From an uncultured Desulfatiglans sp. (lineage in GTDB: Bacteria; Desulfobacterota; DSM-4660; Desulfatiglandales; Desulfatiglandaceae): a stretch of DNA of 64,000 nucleotides. Below are positions 46,447-54,951 of the stretch, in pieces. The notes beneath the pieces were generated by a model. That model worked only from the letters and a program-made list of their open reading frames with translations, was not told the origin of the DNA and ran no database searches. Each line of letters opens with the position of its first letter. Positions within the stretch are counted from its first letter, which is position 1. The position numbers were made by a program, and so were the translations under genes. The stretch spans positions 3,516,868 to 3,580,867 of the forward strand of contig LR026961.1 in the NCBI GenBank assembly GCA_900498135.1, read 5' to 3'.

Positions 46447-46734
46447 GGTCCGCCGGCCACCCTTACAGGAGCTGCAGCGGGGATTCCGGCGGCCCGGACG
46501 ATGGGCTCTGATCCGCCCGGGCTTTCCGCCCGCTGGAGACTGTGGCGCCCGACCTTTCATGTCTGTCGGGGCCTGCCGCAGGAGGCGGGTTTCAGCGCCC
46601 CGGCCGGATAGGGTTTCGGCTGACTCTCCGGCGCCTTTCCGGGACCCCGACTTCAGCGCCCCGGCCGGATAGGGTTTCGAGTCCTGGTCCGAGGCCTCGC
46701 GCCGAGGCCGGGTTCCGTCCTCGATGCGTGCCTT
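46447..46734. other. Intergenic region with a 28-bp direct repeat
   Basis: Two identical 28-bp copies lie at 46591-46618 and 46652-46679 (61 bp apart), each containing CCCCGGCCGG. They sit in the gap between the DUF5661-like gene and the convergent Fe-S protein gene. No gene is seen. Confidence 0.5.
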
Positions 46735-47394
46735 TCACGCCCCTGGAGCGTCTTCCCCTGCGCTGTGCAGGCGGATGGCGCTCACAGGGCAGGCCGCGGC
46801 GCAGGCCGGCTCCTCCCCGCATGCAAGCGCCGTCCTCTCCTTTTCTCCAAAAAAACTGATGATGGTCTCGAACCCCCGCTTGGCAAAGGTCAGAAGCGGC
46901 TGCCCCATTTTGCGCCTGCAGGCATCGAGGCATTTGCCGCAGAGGATGCAGCGGTTCGGGTAGTAGTCGAGCAGAGGATGCTCGCGAATGACCGGGGGGG
47001 AGCTGAGGATCTTGTCGAGCTTCTTGGACTTGAGGCCTGCCTTCAGGAAGCGGGCGGTATCCTGAAGCGGGCAGTGCTTGTTGGAGGGGCAGTGTCCGCA
47101 GTCCACGTCGTGGACCGAGAGCAGGAACTGCAGCCCGGCCCGCTGGAGACGCCGGACGCGCTCGGTGCCGGTCCGGACCCGCATGCCGTCGCGCACGGTC
47201 TCTGTGCAGGATGTGATGGGGCGCCCCACGCCCTCGATTTCCACGAAGCACATCCTGCACGAGGCCCGGGGCCGGCTTTGCCCCGGGATGTGGCAGAGGT
47301 TCGGGATGAAGATCCCGTTATCGAGGCAGACCTCGAGAAGGTTCGCGCCCTCTTCGGCCTGGATCTCCGTGTCGTCTACAATGATCGTCACCAT
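46735..47394 (-). CDS. HoxU/NuoG-N-terminal-like Fe-S subunit
   Basis: A 219-residue Fe-S electron-transfer protein. A plant-type [2Fe-2S] domain at the N-terminus (CHIPGQSRPRASCRMC) is followed by the NuoG-type His/Cys [4Fe-4S] site (HDVDCGHCPSNKHC) and a ferredoxin-like region (CILCGKCLDAC and CAAACPVS) for one or two [4Fe-4S] clusters. It has no hydrogenase H-cluster or molybdopterin domain. I start at 47394 (MVTIIVDD). It is the third gene of a NuoE-NuoF-like set, but a 351-base gap separates it from the NuoF-like gene. It would connect NADH to an unknown partner enzyme. Confidence 0.9.
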   Translation of the reverse strand: MVTIIVDDTEIQAEEGANLLEVCLDNGIFIPNLCHIPGQSRPRASCRMCFVEIEGVGRPITSCTETVRDGMRVRTGTERVRRLQRAGLQFLLSVHDVDCGHCPSNKHCPLQDTARFLKAGLKSKKLDKILSSPPVIREHPLLDYYPNRCILCGKCLDACRRKMGQPLLTFAKRGFETIISFFGEKERTALACGEEPACAAACPVSAIRLHSAGEDAPGA

Positions 47395-47745
47395 AGTTGC
47401 AGCCTGTCTTGTTCCTTTCGGAGACCGCCTGAACGGGCGCGGTCCGTTTTCCTGGCGAGACGCCTCGGAGTCGGCCCCGAAGCGGTGGATATCCTGCTGT
47501 GCGTGATGCTTCCTGCGATGAATTTTCAACTGATTCGGCGCGGCGAAGCGGACGGCCAGACAGACGATTGGAAAAGGGCCTCTTACAGAAGGCCGGCAAA
47601 AAATCGGCGGGCCCGCTCAGGCGCGGCTGGCAAGGCGCCCCGCAGCTCGGTGTTCCCCCGGAAGCGATGCCGGAGTTCGGCTTTGCGCTGTCTCGACCGG
47701 TCTGGCAGCGGCCGCTTTTTGACATCTGTGTAGACGGCAGAACAA
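47395..47745. other. Gap inside the diaphorase gene set
   Basis: These 351 bases separate the NuoF-like stop from the Fe-S subunit start. I find no open frame with a ribosome site or recognisable domain and no dispersed element. The gap is unusual because such subunits are normally adjacent. Confidence 0.4.
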
Positions 47746-49677
47746 TCAGCCCTCCGCCGCCTTCGGCGGCCGCTCGATGATCGGGGCCTTTTCGGGCGGC
47801 GAGACCTTGCAGACCGCGGCGTACTCGGGCGGGCAGGCCACCATGCACTCCCCGCATTTGACGCAGAGACTCTGATCGATACCTTTTTTCCGGTTGAGCG
47901 TAGTGAAGATCGCCTCTACCGGGCAGCTGCCCACGCAGGCGTCGCAGCCGCGCGCGCATTTGTCCAGATCGATGTAGAAGGCGGTCAACGCCCGGCAGAC
48001 CATGGCCGGGCAGCGCTTCTCGTAGACGTGCGCCTCGTACTCATCCCTGAAGTAACGCAGGGAGGTGAGGACCGGGTTCGGGGCCGTCCGGCCGAGGGCG
48101 CAGAGCGATCCGTCCTGGATGTCGCGGCTGAGCTCGTCGAGCAGGGCCAGGTCTCCTTCGCGGGCCTCCCCTTTGGTGATGCGCTCCAGGATGTCCAGCA
48201 GATGCCGGGTCCCGATGCGGCAGAAGGTGCACTTGCCGCAGGACTCCTTCTGGGTGAAGTCGAGGAAGTAACGGGCGACGTCGACCATGCAGGTGTCTTC
48301 GTCCATGACCACCATGCCGCCGGAGCCCATCATGGCCCCCGCCTGGGAGAGCGAATCGAAGTCGATGGGGGTGTCCAGAAACTCAGCCGGGAGGCAGCCG
48401 CCCGACGGGCCGCCGATCTGCACGGCCTTGAAGCGCTTCTTCTTCGGGATTCCCCCACAGACCTCGAAGATGAGGGAGCGGAGCGTGACTCCCATCGGGA
48501 TTTCGACGAGCCCCGGGTGGGTGACATCCCCGACGACGGAGAAGATCGCCGTGCCCGGGCTCTTTTCCGTGCCGATGGTGCGGTACCACTCCGCACCTCC
48601 CTGCAGGATCCGGGGAATGGACGCGAGCGTCTTCACGTTGTTGATGACGGTCGGCAGCCCCCACAGGCCCTTCTCGACCGGGTAGGGCGGACGGTGCTGC
48701 GGCATCCCGCGGCGGCCTTCGATCGATTGGATCAGGGCGGTCTCCTCGCCGCAGACGAAGGCCCCCGAACCCTGAAAGACCGAGACGTCCAGGTCGAAGC
48801 CGGACCCCAGGATGTCTTTTCCGAGTAAGCGCCATTCGACGGCCTGCTCGATCGCCCGTGTGACGGTCTTGACCGCGAGCGGGTATTCGGCGCGTACGTA
48901 GACGACCGCTTCCTTCGCCCCCACCGCATAGGCGCAGAGGGCAAGCCCCTCGAGCACCTGGTGGGGGTTGCTCTCGAGGATCGTCCGGTCCATGTAGGCG
49001 CCGGGATCGCCCTCATCGGCGTTGCAGATGACCGTTTTGCCCGCGCTTTCGGCCCCGGCGGCCAGGGCCCATTTCCGGCCCGTGGGGAAACCCGCGCCGC
49101 CGCGGCCCCTCAGGCCGGCATCGCTCACCTCGGCGACGACCCCCTGCGGCTCGCCCTGCAGCGCGTTGGCCAGCGCCGCATACCCGCCCCGTGCGATGTA
49201 GGCCTCGATGCGCTCCGGGTCGATGTCGCCGCACAGATCCAGGACGACGCGCTTCTCCCGGTTGAAGCGCGGGAAGTCGCTTACCGCCGGGATCATGTCG
49301 TTCGCTTCCATGGCCCCGAGCATGTATTCGAAGAGCGGGTCCCCGTCTTCCAGGAAGGATCTCACCAGCATCCGGGCCTTGCCCGGTGTGACCTGGTGGT
49401 AGAGGATCGGAGGAAAACCCGGGTTGTGCACGATGACGACCGGCTCGGCATAGCAGTGGCCGATGCAGCCGACGCTCTTGATGCGGGCCTCGATGCCCCG
49501 TTCCTCGAGCGCCTCTTCGAATCCTTTTTTGGTTTCGAGGGCGCCGGCCGCCAGACCGCAGGTCGCCATGCCGATTACGATCGAGGGGAGGGCGGTTTCG
49601 GAGTGCGCTGCGATCTGCGCCTCGGCTTTTTCCCGAATGGCCGTGAAAAGCGTATCAATCTGTTCCTTGTCGCTCAC
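47746..49677 (-). CDS. NuoF/HoxF/HndC-like NADH-binding flavoprotein subunit
   Basis: A 643-residue NADH dehydrogenase-type flavoprotein. The N-terminal thioredoxin-like [2Fe-2S] domain (about 30-110, CGLAAGA and CIGHCYAEP) is followed by the FMN site GRGGAGFPTGRKW, the NADH site NADEGDPGAYMDR, an SLBB domain and the N3-type [4Fe-4S] site SCGKCTFCRIGT. A C-terminal 2x[4Fe-4S] ferredoxin domain (CARGCDACVGSCP and CVKCGECMVACP) completes it. This layout is that of HndC/HydB of electron-bifurcating hydrogenases and related complexes. It overlaps the NuoE-like gene by 23 bases. Confidence 0.93.
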   Translation of the reverse strand: MSDKEQIDTLFTAIREKAEAQIAAHSETALPSIVIGMATCGLAAGALETKKGFEEALEERGIEARIKSVGCIGHCYAEPVVIVHNPGFPPILYHQVTPGKARMLVRSFLEDGDPLFEYMLGAMEANDMIPAVSDFPRFNREKRVVLDLCGDIDPERIEAYIARGGYAALANALQGEPQGVVAEVSDAGLRGRGGAGFPTGRKWALAAGAESAGKTVICNADEGDPGAYMDRTILESNPHQVLEGLALCAYAVGAKEAVVYVRAEYPLAVKTVTRAIEQAVEWRLLGKDILGSGFDLDVSVFQGSGAFVCGEETALIQSIEGRRGMPQHRPPYPVEKGLWGLPTVINNVKTLASIPRILQGGAEWYRTIGTEKSPGTAIFSVVGDVTHPGLVEIPMGVTLRSLIFEVCGGIPKKKRFKAVQIGGPSGGCLPAEFLDTPIDFDSLSQAGAMMGSGGMVVMDEDTCMVDVARYFLDFTQKESCGKCTFCRIGTRHLLDILERITKGEAREGDLALLDELSRDIQDGSLCALGRTAPNPVLTSLRYFRDEYEAHVYEKRCPAMVCRALTAFYIDLDKCARGCDACVGSCPVEAIFTTLNRKKGIDQSLCVKCGECMVACPPEYAAVCKVSPPEKAPIIERPPKAAEG

Positions 49678-50203
49678 CCGATGCTTCCTTTCGTCGCTCT
49701 CGTTCTTCCTTTTCCTTGGCCAACTGGAATCCCAGGATCAAGCCCTCCACCTTGCTCGGGGCCACATGACCGTGGACGGTCTCGTTGACGAGCGCCACCG
49801 GGGCCAGTGCACAGCACCCGACACAGGCGACCCGCTCGATGCTGAACTCCCGGTCGGGGGTTGTTTCACCGTCCTTGATGCCCAGTTTACGCTCGAAGTT
49901 CTCGAGGATGATATCCCCGCCCTTCACGTGGCAGGCGGTTCCAAGGCACACCTTGATCTGGTTGCGGCCAGGCGGATTGAACCGGAACTGGTTGTAGAAG
50001 GTCGCCACCCCGTATACCTCGCAGGGGGAAAGCTCCAGGTGCCCGGCCACGAGCCGGATCGCGTCCTGGGAGAGGTACTTGTGGCGCTGCTGGATCGTTT
50101 GAAGCAGTGGGATGAGATGCCGCCGTTCTTTGGAATACCCAGCGAGGAAGAAGGTGATTTCCTCGACCATCTCCCTTTCCTCGGCCTCGATCGTATCAGC
50201 CAT
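49655..50203 (-). CDS. NuoE/HoxE/HndA-like [2Fe-2S] subunit
   Basis: A 182-residue thioredoxin-fold subunit of NADH-oxidising complexes. The four [2Fe-2S] cysteines are in CLGTACHVKG and CVGCCALAP. The N-terminal helical part (LIPLLQTIQQRH, EVYGVATFYNQF) is typical of NuoE. The tail is long and highly charged. It is first in the set E-F-(gap)-U-like and overlaps the NuoF-like gene. With no hydrogenase or formate dehydrogenase subunit adjacent, the terminal acceptor is unknown. Confidence 0.93.
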   Translation of the reverse strand: MADTIEAEEREMVEEITFFLAGYSKERRHLIPLLQTIQQRHKYLSQDAIRLVAGHLELSPCEVYGVATFYNQFRFNPPGRNQIKVCLGTACHVKGGDIILENFERKLGIKDGETTPDREFSIERVACVGCCALAPVALVNETVHGHVAPSKVEGLILGFQLAKEKEERERRKEASGERQGTD

Positions 50204-50532
50204 GGATCAGCCTCTTGAGTGCGACGAAGGGCGCCTGGGATTGGGTGTCCTTCGGAATGGGTTCTCCGGTATAAAGCCGTTTCCAACCCGGAAATGAGGA
50301 AATTTTCTTTACACTCTTCGGGTGCTCAGTCCCACCCGTGCGGGGCGGATCCCGGTCTCTTCACACCATGAGGGTGCCCAGTCCCGGCGTTTCGCGGCAG
50401 GTCCCGGTTTTCCCGGCATCGAGGGGAGCACGTATCTGCGCGGAGTCGACCTGTAGGGCGCCTCGCCGCAAAAGCAAACGGGCAGGTCGACGCCGGGATG
50501 AGCACAAAATCCCCTTTCCAGATGGAGACCCC
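50204..50532. other. Intergenic region filled by dispersed element
   Basis: No gene is seen. The element copy at 50279-50530 takes up most of the gap; the part from 50204 to 50278 is the upstream region of the NuoE-like gene. Confidence 0.5.
50279..50530 (-). repeat. Dispersed palindromic element, copy 9 (long form)
   Basis: Reverse orientation. GTTTCCAACCCGGAAATGAGG is the right end. Two hairpin modules follow (CACTC-TTC-GGGTG at about 50312-50324 and a second, degenerate one), then a diverged central palindrome, CAAACGGGCAGGTCGACGCC and the left end (CCTTTCCAGATGGAGAC). Confidence 0.7.
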
Positions 50533-51000
50533 CTAGATCTTTTCCATTGCGCCATAGGCCGAGCGGATCCTGTCCCGGAGGATGACGCAGAGTTTTTCGA
50601 GCAGGTTGAAGCCGAGTTGGCGTTTGTCGACCATCATCCGGCGCAGATCCTTGCCGTTCATAGCCAGGACCCGGGTCGGCTTCTGGCAGACGGCGCTGGC
50701 CATGAGGTTGTGGGGCTGGTCGAGCAGCGTCGACCAGCAGCCGAACACCCGGCCCGAGCCGAGGAGACCGATGGCGACATGGCCCTTCTGATGCCCGAGG
50801 TCCACCGACCGCTGCAGCAGAACATGGCCATCGAGCACGATATACAGGTGTTGACCCAGGTCGCCCTGCCGGAAGATGGGCTCGCCTGCCCGGAACTGTT
50901 TGACTTCGCACAGGGTCGCCAGCTGACCGATGTCCTCCGCGGCGAGATCGCAGAACAACTCGCAGTTGGACAGGGCTTCTTCGATTTCCTGACGATTCAT
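50533..51000 (-). CDS. Cyclic-nucleotide-binding-domain protein without HTH
   Basis: A 155-residue protein consisting of one Crp/Fnr-type cNMP-binding beta-barrel (FRAGEPIFRQGDLGQHLYIVLDG, then VFGCWSTLL). The arginine typical of cAMP binding in the phosphate cassette is not obvious, so the ligand may differ or be absent. The C-terminus is a short helix (LEKLCVILRDRIRSAY), and there is no DNA-binding domain. It may therefore act as a stand-alone sensor or regulatory subunit. Gene neighbours give no clear partner. Confidence 0.85.
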   Translation of the reverse strand: MNRQEIEEALSNCELFCDLAAEDIGQLATLCEVKQFRAGEPIFRQGDLGQHLYIVLDGHVLLQRSVDLGHQKGHVAIGLLGSGRVFGCWSTLLDQPHNLMASAVCQKPTRVLAMNGKDLRRMMVDKRQLGFNLLEKLCVILRDRIRSAYGAMEKI

Positions 51001-51800
51001 GGTCGCCCTCCTATGAAATCCTGTGGGCGTTGCAGGGCGGGCAACCCGCCGAGAGGGGCCCGCTGAAACAAGATGACGGATCCTGAAGAGTCTCCGGACC
51101 GGAAACGGAAAAGCCGCTTCAACGCCTGATGCCGCTTCGCTCCCGCGGACCGAAAGTGGCTGTGGGCAGAAGGAAACCGGCCGAGGGTGAGGGGGGACAG
51201 ACAGGCCAAGACGGAATGCGCTGGCCTGTTGGGCGCTCCGGGGGATGCGCCCATGGGTCGTTTCCGGGCGAAACCTGACTTATTTATAGCACGATTGCGT
51301 GAAATGTGAAGGGAAAACGCCGACGATTCCGTCGAAACGATTCGGGCCGCAGGTGCTTTTATTCTTTTCTGGGTGATAGCGCTTTTCAGGATCTTGTGCT
51401 ATAAAGCGGGTCGGACGAACCGATGCGGGACGGGCGGGTGATCGGACCGGCCGGCGGCAGAGGGCTCTTTTCGCCTGGTTTCTTCCGGTTGGAGAGTTTG
51501 GTGGGCCGGGCGTCGAGCCTGGGCGTTTTCTCGGTGGTGTCCATCCGGAAATGATTTCCCGCTGCAACCCGGTTCCCATCCTGAAATGAGGATTTTTCTT
51601 TGCACGCTTCGCATGCTCGGTCCCACCGCTTCGCGGCGGGTCGCGGGCCAATATGAAGGAAATCATGGGTTTGCGCGGAGGCGGCCTGCTGGTCGCCGCA
51701 CAGGCGAACGGGCAGATTGACGCCGAGATGGACCCAAAAGACCCTTTCCGGATGGAAACTGGATGGCAGCAAAAAGACCAACGCCAGGAAGGAGCGGAAG
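51001..51800. other. Long intergenic region between divergent genes
   Basis: About 800 bases. Element copy 10 lies at 51538-51759. Between 51001 and 51530 there is no supported gene. TTTATAGCAC (51283-51292) and its inverted copy GTGCTATAAA (51396-51405) look like divergent -10 regions or a split operator. Confidence 0.45.
51538..51759 (-). repeat. Dispersed palindromic element, copy 10 (long form)
   Basis: Reverse orientation. Right-arm module (CCATCCGGAAATGATTTCCC), right end (CCTGAAATGAGG), hairpin modules (CACGC-TTC-GCATG and CCGC-N6-GCGG), central region CGGCCTGCTGGTCGCCG, and left end CCCTTTCCGGATGGAAAC. The reading frame of the following membrane protein runs open into the element from 51717, but this is not the gene start. 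Confidence 0.8.
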
Positions 51801-52454
51801 GTGCACTCGAGACGTGAACCGCTTGTGCTCGCAGCGGTCACGCTCGGGGCGCTGATCGTTTCGGGCATTCGCCCATTTGACCGGGGGACCTGGATCCTCG
51901 AGGTGCTCCCTGTTCTTCTCGGCGGGGCGATTCTGATCGCCACCTATGATTCGTTCAGGTTGAGTACGTTTCTATACCGTCTGCTGACGCTGCATGCACT
52001 GATCCTGATTCTCGGCGGCCATTACACGTATGCGAGGGTTCCATTGGGGTTCTGGGTCCAGGATCTTTTCGAGCTGAGCCGCAATCACTACGATCGGCTG
52101 GGACACCTTGCACAGGGCTTCATTCCGGCTATTCTCACACGGGAGGTCCTGCTTCGCCGGTCGCCGTTGAGGCCTGGAAAATGGCTGTTCTTTTTGGCAT
52201 GCTGTGTCTGTCTCGCGTTCAGCGCTTTCTATGAGCTTCTGGAGTGGTGGGCGGCGTTGGCGTTCGGTCAGGGTGCAGAGGCCTTTTTGGGAACCCAGGG
52301 AGACCTATGGGATACCCAGTGGGATATGTTTTTGGCCTTGCTTGGTGCGCTGGCGGCCCTAGCAGGGCTTTCACGCGTGCACGACCGCGCCCTCCTGAAG
52401 TTGAGGGAATCGCCGGGGACAGGCGGTGCATCGACCGGTAAGAGTGTTCCTTGA
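51801..52454 (+). CDS. YjdF/DUF2238-like membrane protein
   Basis: A 217-residue integral membrane protein with about five or six hydrophobic segments. The signature stretch HYTYARVPLGFWVQDLFEL, then NHYDRLGHLAQGF, then FYELLEWWAAL and DLWDTQWDM identifies the DUF2238/YjdF family. Function is unknown. I use the GTG at 51801, preceded by AAGGAGCGG, because the ATG at 51717 lies inside a dispersed element. Confidence 0.85.
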   Translation: MHSRREPLVLAAVTLGALIVSGIRPFDRGTWILEVLPVLLGGAILIATYDSFRLSTFLYRLLTLHALILILGGHYTYARVPLGFWVQDLFELSRNHYDRLGHLAQGFIPAILTREVLLRRSPLRPGKWLFFLACCVCLAFSAFYELLEWWAALAFGQGAEAFLGTQGDLWDTQWDMFLALLGALAALAGLSRVHDRALLKLRESPGTGGASTGKSVP

Positions 52455-52602
52455 AGGACGCGACATCGAGCAGGAGCAGCCGGAAGAGAAGCGCGGCCTG
52501 TGCCCGGTGGGAGGGGGCGAGCGGCCCGGGCAGGCGGGGGAACGTTCTGCGGGTCGGTCTGAGCGCGGCTGGGCGGGATGATCATCAACGGGTGCCAGTA
52601 CC

Positions 52603-53448
52603 ATGACTGAAAGAGTGGAAGCCAGGATCGGGATGGTCAACTTCATCAATACGGCCCCCATCTACGATGTCTGGCAGCGGACCGTGCACCGTCCGGAGTG
52701 GCGGATTACGGAGGCGGCGCCTGCGACGCTCAATCGTCTGCTGAGTGGGGGGCAATTGGATGTCGCTTTCGTTTCCTCCCACGAATACGCGGTTCGTCCA
52801 GAGTTCTACAAGGTCCTGCCGGGCCTTTCCATCAGTTCGACTGGGCCCGTCGGCAGCGTGTTCCTCTTTGCGGATGTTCTGCCCGGGGAACTGAACGGGC
52901 GGCTGGTTTACCTGAGCTCCAAAAGCCAGACCTCCGCGGCCCTCGTCAAAGTGATTCTGGAGCAGTTCCATGGGGTTCATCCGCGCTACCGGACCGGTGA
53001 CATTCTGGATCTGAGGGGTGAACGGGAGCCGGTGGCAGGCGTGATGGCGATTGGTGACGAGGCCTTGCAACTGGCCCAGGGCGGAACGTCGGGGGTGCGG
53101 ATCGACCTGGGTGAGGAATGGCATCGGAGAACGGGTCTGCCCTTCGTATTCGCCCTCTGGGTGGTTCGCGAGTCCTTCAGTGCGGAGCATCCGGAGTGCG
53201 TGTCGGAGATCCGCTCGGAACTGATGCGCTGCGCGGCGAAGGGCAGGGAGGAGCTGGAGGAGATCAGCCGGAGGGTCGCGCCGCGCATCCCCATGTCCTC
53301 GGCAGCCTGCCGCCGCTACCTTCGGAAGATCGAATACGATCTGGAAGAGGAGAAGCGGCGGGCTCTCGATTTGTTCTTCCGCTATCTGATCGAACGCGGC
53401 GAAGGGCGGCCCGAGGCCCTTCCCGTGAGGTATTTCGAGGTTGATTGA
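52603..53448 (+). CDS. mqnA: Chorismate dehydratase MqnA (futalosine menaquinone pathway)
   Basis: A 281-residue protein of the MqnA/MqnD family, a periplasmic-binding-protein-like fold that here dehydrates chorismate to 3-enolpyruvylbenzoate, the first step of futalosine-route menaquinone synthesis. Characteristic segments are RIGMVNFINTAPIY, LLSGGQLDVAFVSSHEYA and VYLSSKSQTSAALVKV. Length is standard and there is no signal peptide. Other mqn genes are not in the window. It implies menaquinone-based respiration, consistent with the cytochrome maturation genes. Confidence 0.92.
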   Translation: MTERVEARIGMVNFINTAPIYDVWQRTVHRPEWRITEAAPATLNRLLSGGQLDVAFVSSHEYAVRPEFYKVLPGLSISSTGPVGSVFLFADVLPGELNGRLVYLSSKSQTSAALVKVILEQFHGVHPRYRTGDILDLRGEREPVAGVMAIGDEALQLAQGGTSGVRIDLGEEWHRRTGLPFVFALWVVRESFSAEHPECVSEIRSELMRCAAKGREELEEISRRVAPRIPMSSAACRRYLRKIEYDLEEEKRRALDLFFRYLIERGEGRPEALPVRYFEVD

Positions 53449-53507
53449 CCGCGTTGCCATGCAGCCACAGGCAGCCATGCATTCGACGAAGCTCGAGGAG
53501 GAAGGTT

Positions 53508-53894
53508 GTGACACTCACCAAATCCGATTTGACAGGGAAGCTGGCGGAGCGGGGGTTTACCCGGAAAAAGGCGGCCGTTTTCGTTGACCGTGTGCTTGAG
53601 ATCGTCAAGTCCACCCTGGCCAAAGGTGAAGACCTCCTGATCTCGGGCTTCGGCAAGTTCGAGGTGAGAGACAAGGGGCCGCGCAAGGGCCGGAATCCGG
53701 CGACCGGAAATGGAATCGAGCTGGAGGCCCGGCGGGTCGTGGTCTTCAGACCTTCGCCGCGTCTCAGGGAAAAGATCAACGGCGACGGCGGAAAGGGCGG
53801 TGGACGCCAGGCCGTTGAACAGATCGTTCCAGAGGTCGTCTATGTATGCGATGTCTGCGGAGAGCGGCACTGCATCTGCCGAAAGGAGCGCTGA
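53508..53894 (+). CDS. ihfA: Integration host factor alpha-like protein with Cys-rich tail
   Basis: A 128-residue DNA-bending protein. Residues 1-92 are a typical IHF-alpha/HU fold (TLTKSDLTGKL, ISGFGKFEVRDKGPRKGRNP and the DNA-intercalating arm ending in ARRVVVFRPS). Normal IhfA is about 95-100 residues; this one carries a tail of about 30 residues rich in G, then VYVCDVCGERHCICRKER, with four cysteines spaced C-x2-C-x4-C-x-C that could bind zinc or respond to redox state. The GTG start at 53508 follows GAGGAGGAAG. Confidence 0.9.
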   Translation: MTLTKSDLTGKLAERGFTRKKAAVFVDRVLEIVKSTLAKGEDLLISGFGKFEVRDKGPRKGRNPATGNGIELEARRVVVFRPSPRLREKINGDGGKGGGRQAVEQIVPEVVYVCDVCGERHCICRKER

Positions 53895-54122
53895 TCCTGC
53901 CCGGCAGGGGCGGCATGACCGAACGGCGCGGCATCCCGCTCTTTTTCAGCTTGCATCCAGGCGAGCGTCCGGTTCATGAAGGGTTGTCGAGCACGCGCAC
54001 TCGATGCTTCTGTATCGCTGAAAGGGAGGGTGGCTCGGGCCGGTTTTGATCGGATCCGGAGGAGCACTCGGGATCCGGTTTTCTGAAACCCGTTGGTTTT
54101 ATTCCATGTGGAGGGAGACAGC

Positions 54123-54392
54123 ATGGCGGACAGTCCGGCTTCGATCGAGGCTCTCCAGGCGGAGGTCCTCTCCGTCAAGGGGCACTGCAGCGCAGGGCAC
54201 CGGCAGGGAGACCGTTTTTCGATAGGCTGCTACGACAGCGGCGGCTTGTGCGGTTTTTTCTACCACGATATTTTCCCTACCTTGAGCGTCATGCAGTTCG
54301 GGGGTCGTTATCCCTGGGCATCAGGGGATGAAATGGTGGTGGAATGCCCCGACAGGGAAAACGCCGTGACCTTGAGGATCGTTCGAGGGTGA
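54123..54392 (+). CDS. TIGR04076-family small protein
   Basis: An 89-residue protein with the TIGR04076 pattern: VKGHCSAGH, IGCYDSGGLCGFFYHDIFP, QFGGRYPWA and VECPD. Four cysteines and two histidines are well placed for metal or Fe-S binding. Function is unknown. I start at 54123, after GGAGGGAGACAGC. It lies in a run of small regulatory-looking genes after ihfA. Confidence 0.85.
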   Translation: MADSPASIEALQAEVLSVKGHCSAGHRQGDRFSIGCYDSGGLCGFFYHDIFPTLSVMQFGGRYPWASGDEMVVECPDRENAVTLRIVRG

Positions 54393-54534
54393 GGGGGCTT
54401 TTTCGGCTGGGACCTGTCCTTTCAAAGCGCCGGTTCCCCGGAGCTGAAAACTTTGCCTTTGCCCGGTCCAACGGATCGACCGGCCGGCGCCCTGAACGTA
54501 TGCGCCTTTGGGCCTCCGCCGGGCAGGGAGCGGG

Positions 54535-54867
54535 ATGCCTTCGATGCAGAGGAATGAAGACGTAGGGCACGGTGCAGAAGAGGTTCGGGAGACTATCCGG
54601 CAGAGGATCATCGACCTTCTCTGCGCCGGCGAAATGAGCGCGATCGAGATCTCGCAGGAGTTGCACATCGCCGAAAAGGAGGTCTACGCCCACCTGCCGC
54701 ATGTCGCCAGAAGCGTCGAACGCCTGGGGAAGAAACTCGTCATTCGGGCGTTCCGCTGCCTCAAATGCGGATATGTGTTCAAGGACAGACAGCGTTTCAC
54801 GCGTCCCGGCCGCTGCCCCCGCTGCAAGGGGACGCATCTCGAAAGACCCCTCTATGTTATCGAGTGA
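54535..54867 (+). CDS. Winged-helix plus zinc-ribbon regulator-like protein
   Basis: A 110-residue protein. The N-terminal half is a winged helix-turn-helix of ArsR-like type (RQRIIDLLCAGEMSAIEISQ, ELHIAEKEVYAHL), and the C-terminal half is a zinc ribbon with CLKCGYVF and CPRCKG (CxxC-x19-CxxC). It is likely a DNA-binding regulator. GGGAG precedes the ATG at 54535; a TTG at 54508 is possible but less likely. It follows the TIGR04076 gene and may be in the same transcript. Confidence 0.85.
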   Translation: MPSMQRNEDVGHGAEEVRETIRQRIIDLLCAGEMSAIEISQELHIAEKEVYAHLPHVARSVERLGKKLVIRAFRCLKCGYVFKDRQRFTRPGRCPRCKGTHLERPLYVIE

Positions 54868-54951
54868 ATACGCCGAGGCGCGGGACGGGGCGGGAAAGAG
54901 GAAGGTTTGTTGGGCGGAGGTCCGCCCCGCACGCAGCGCGGTATGCTGCCT

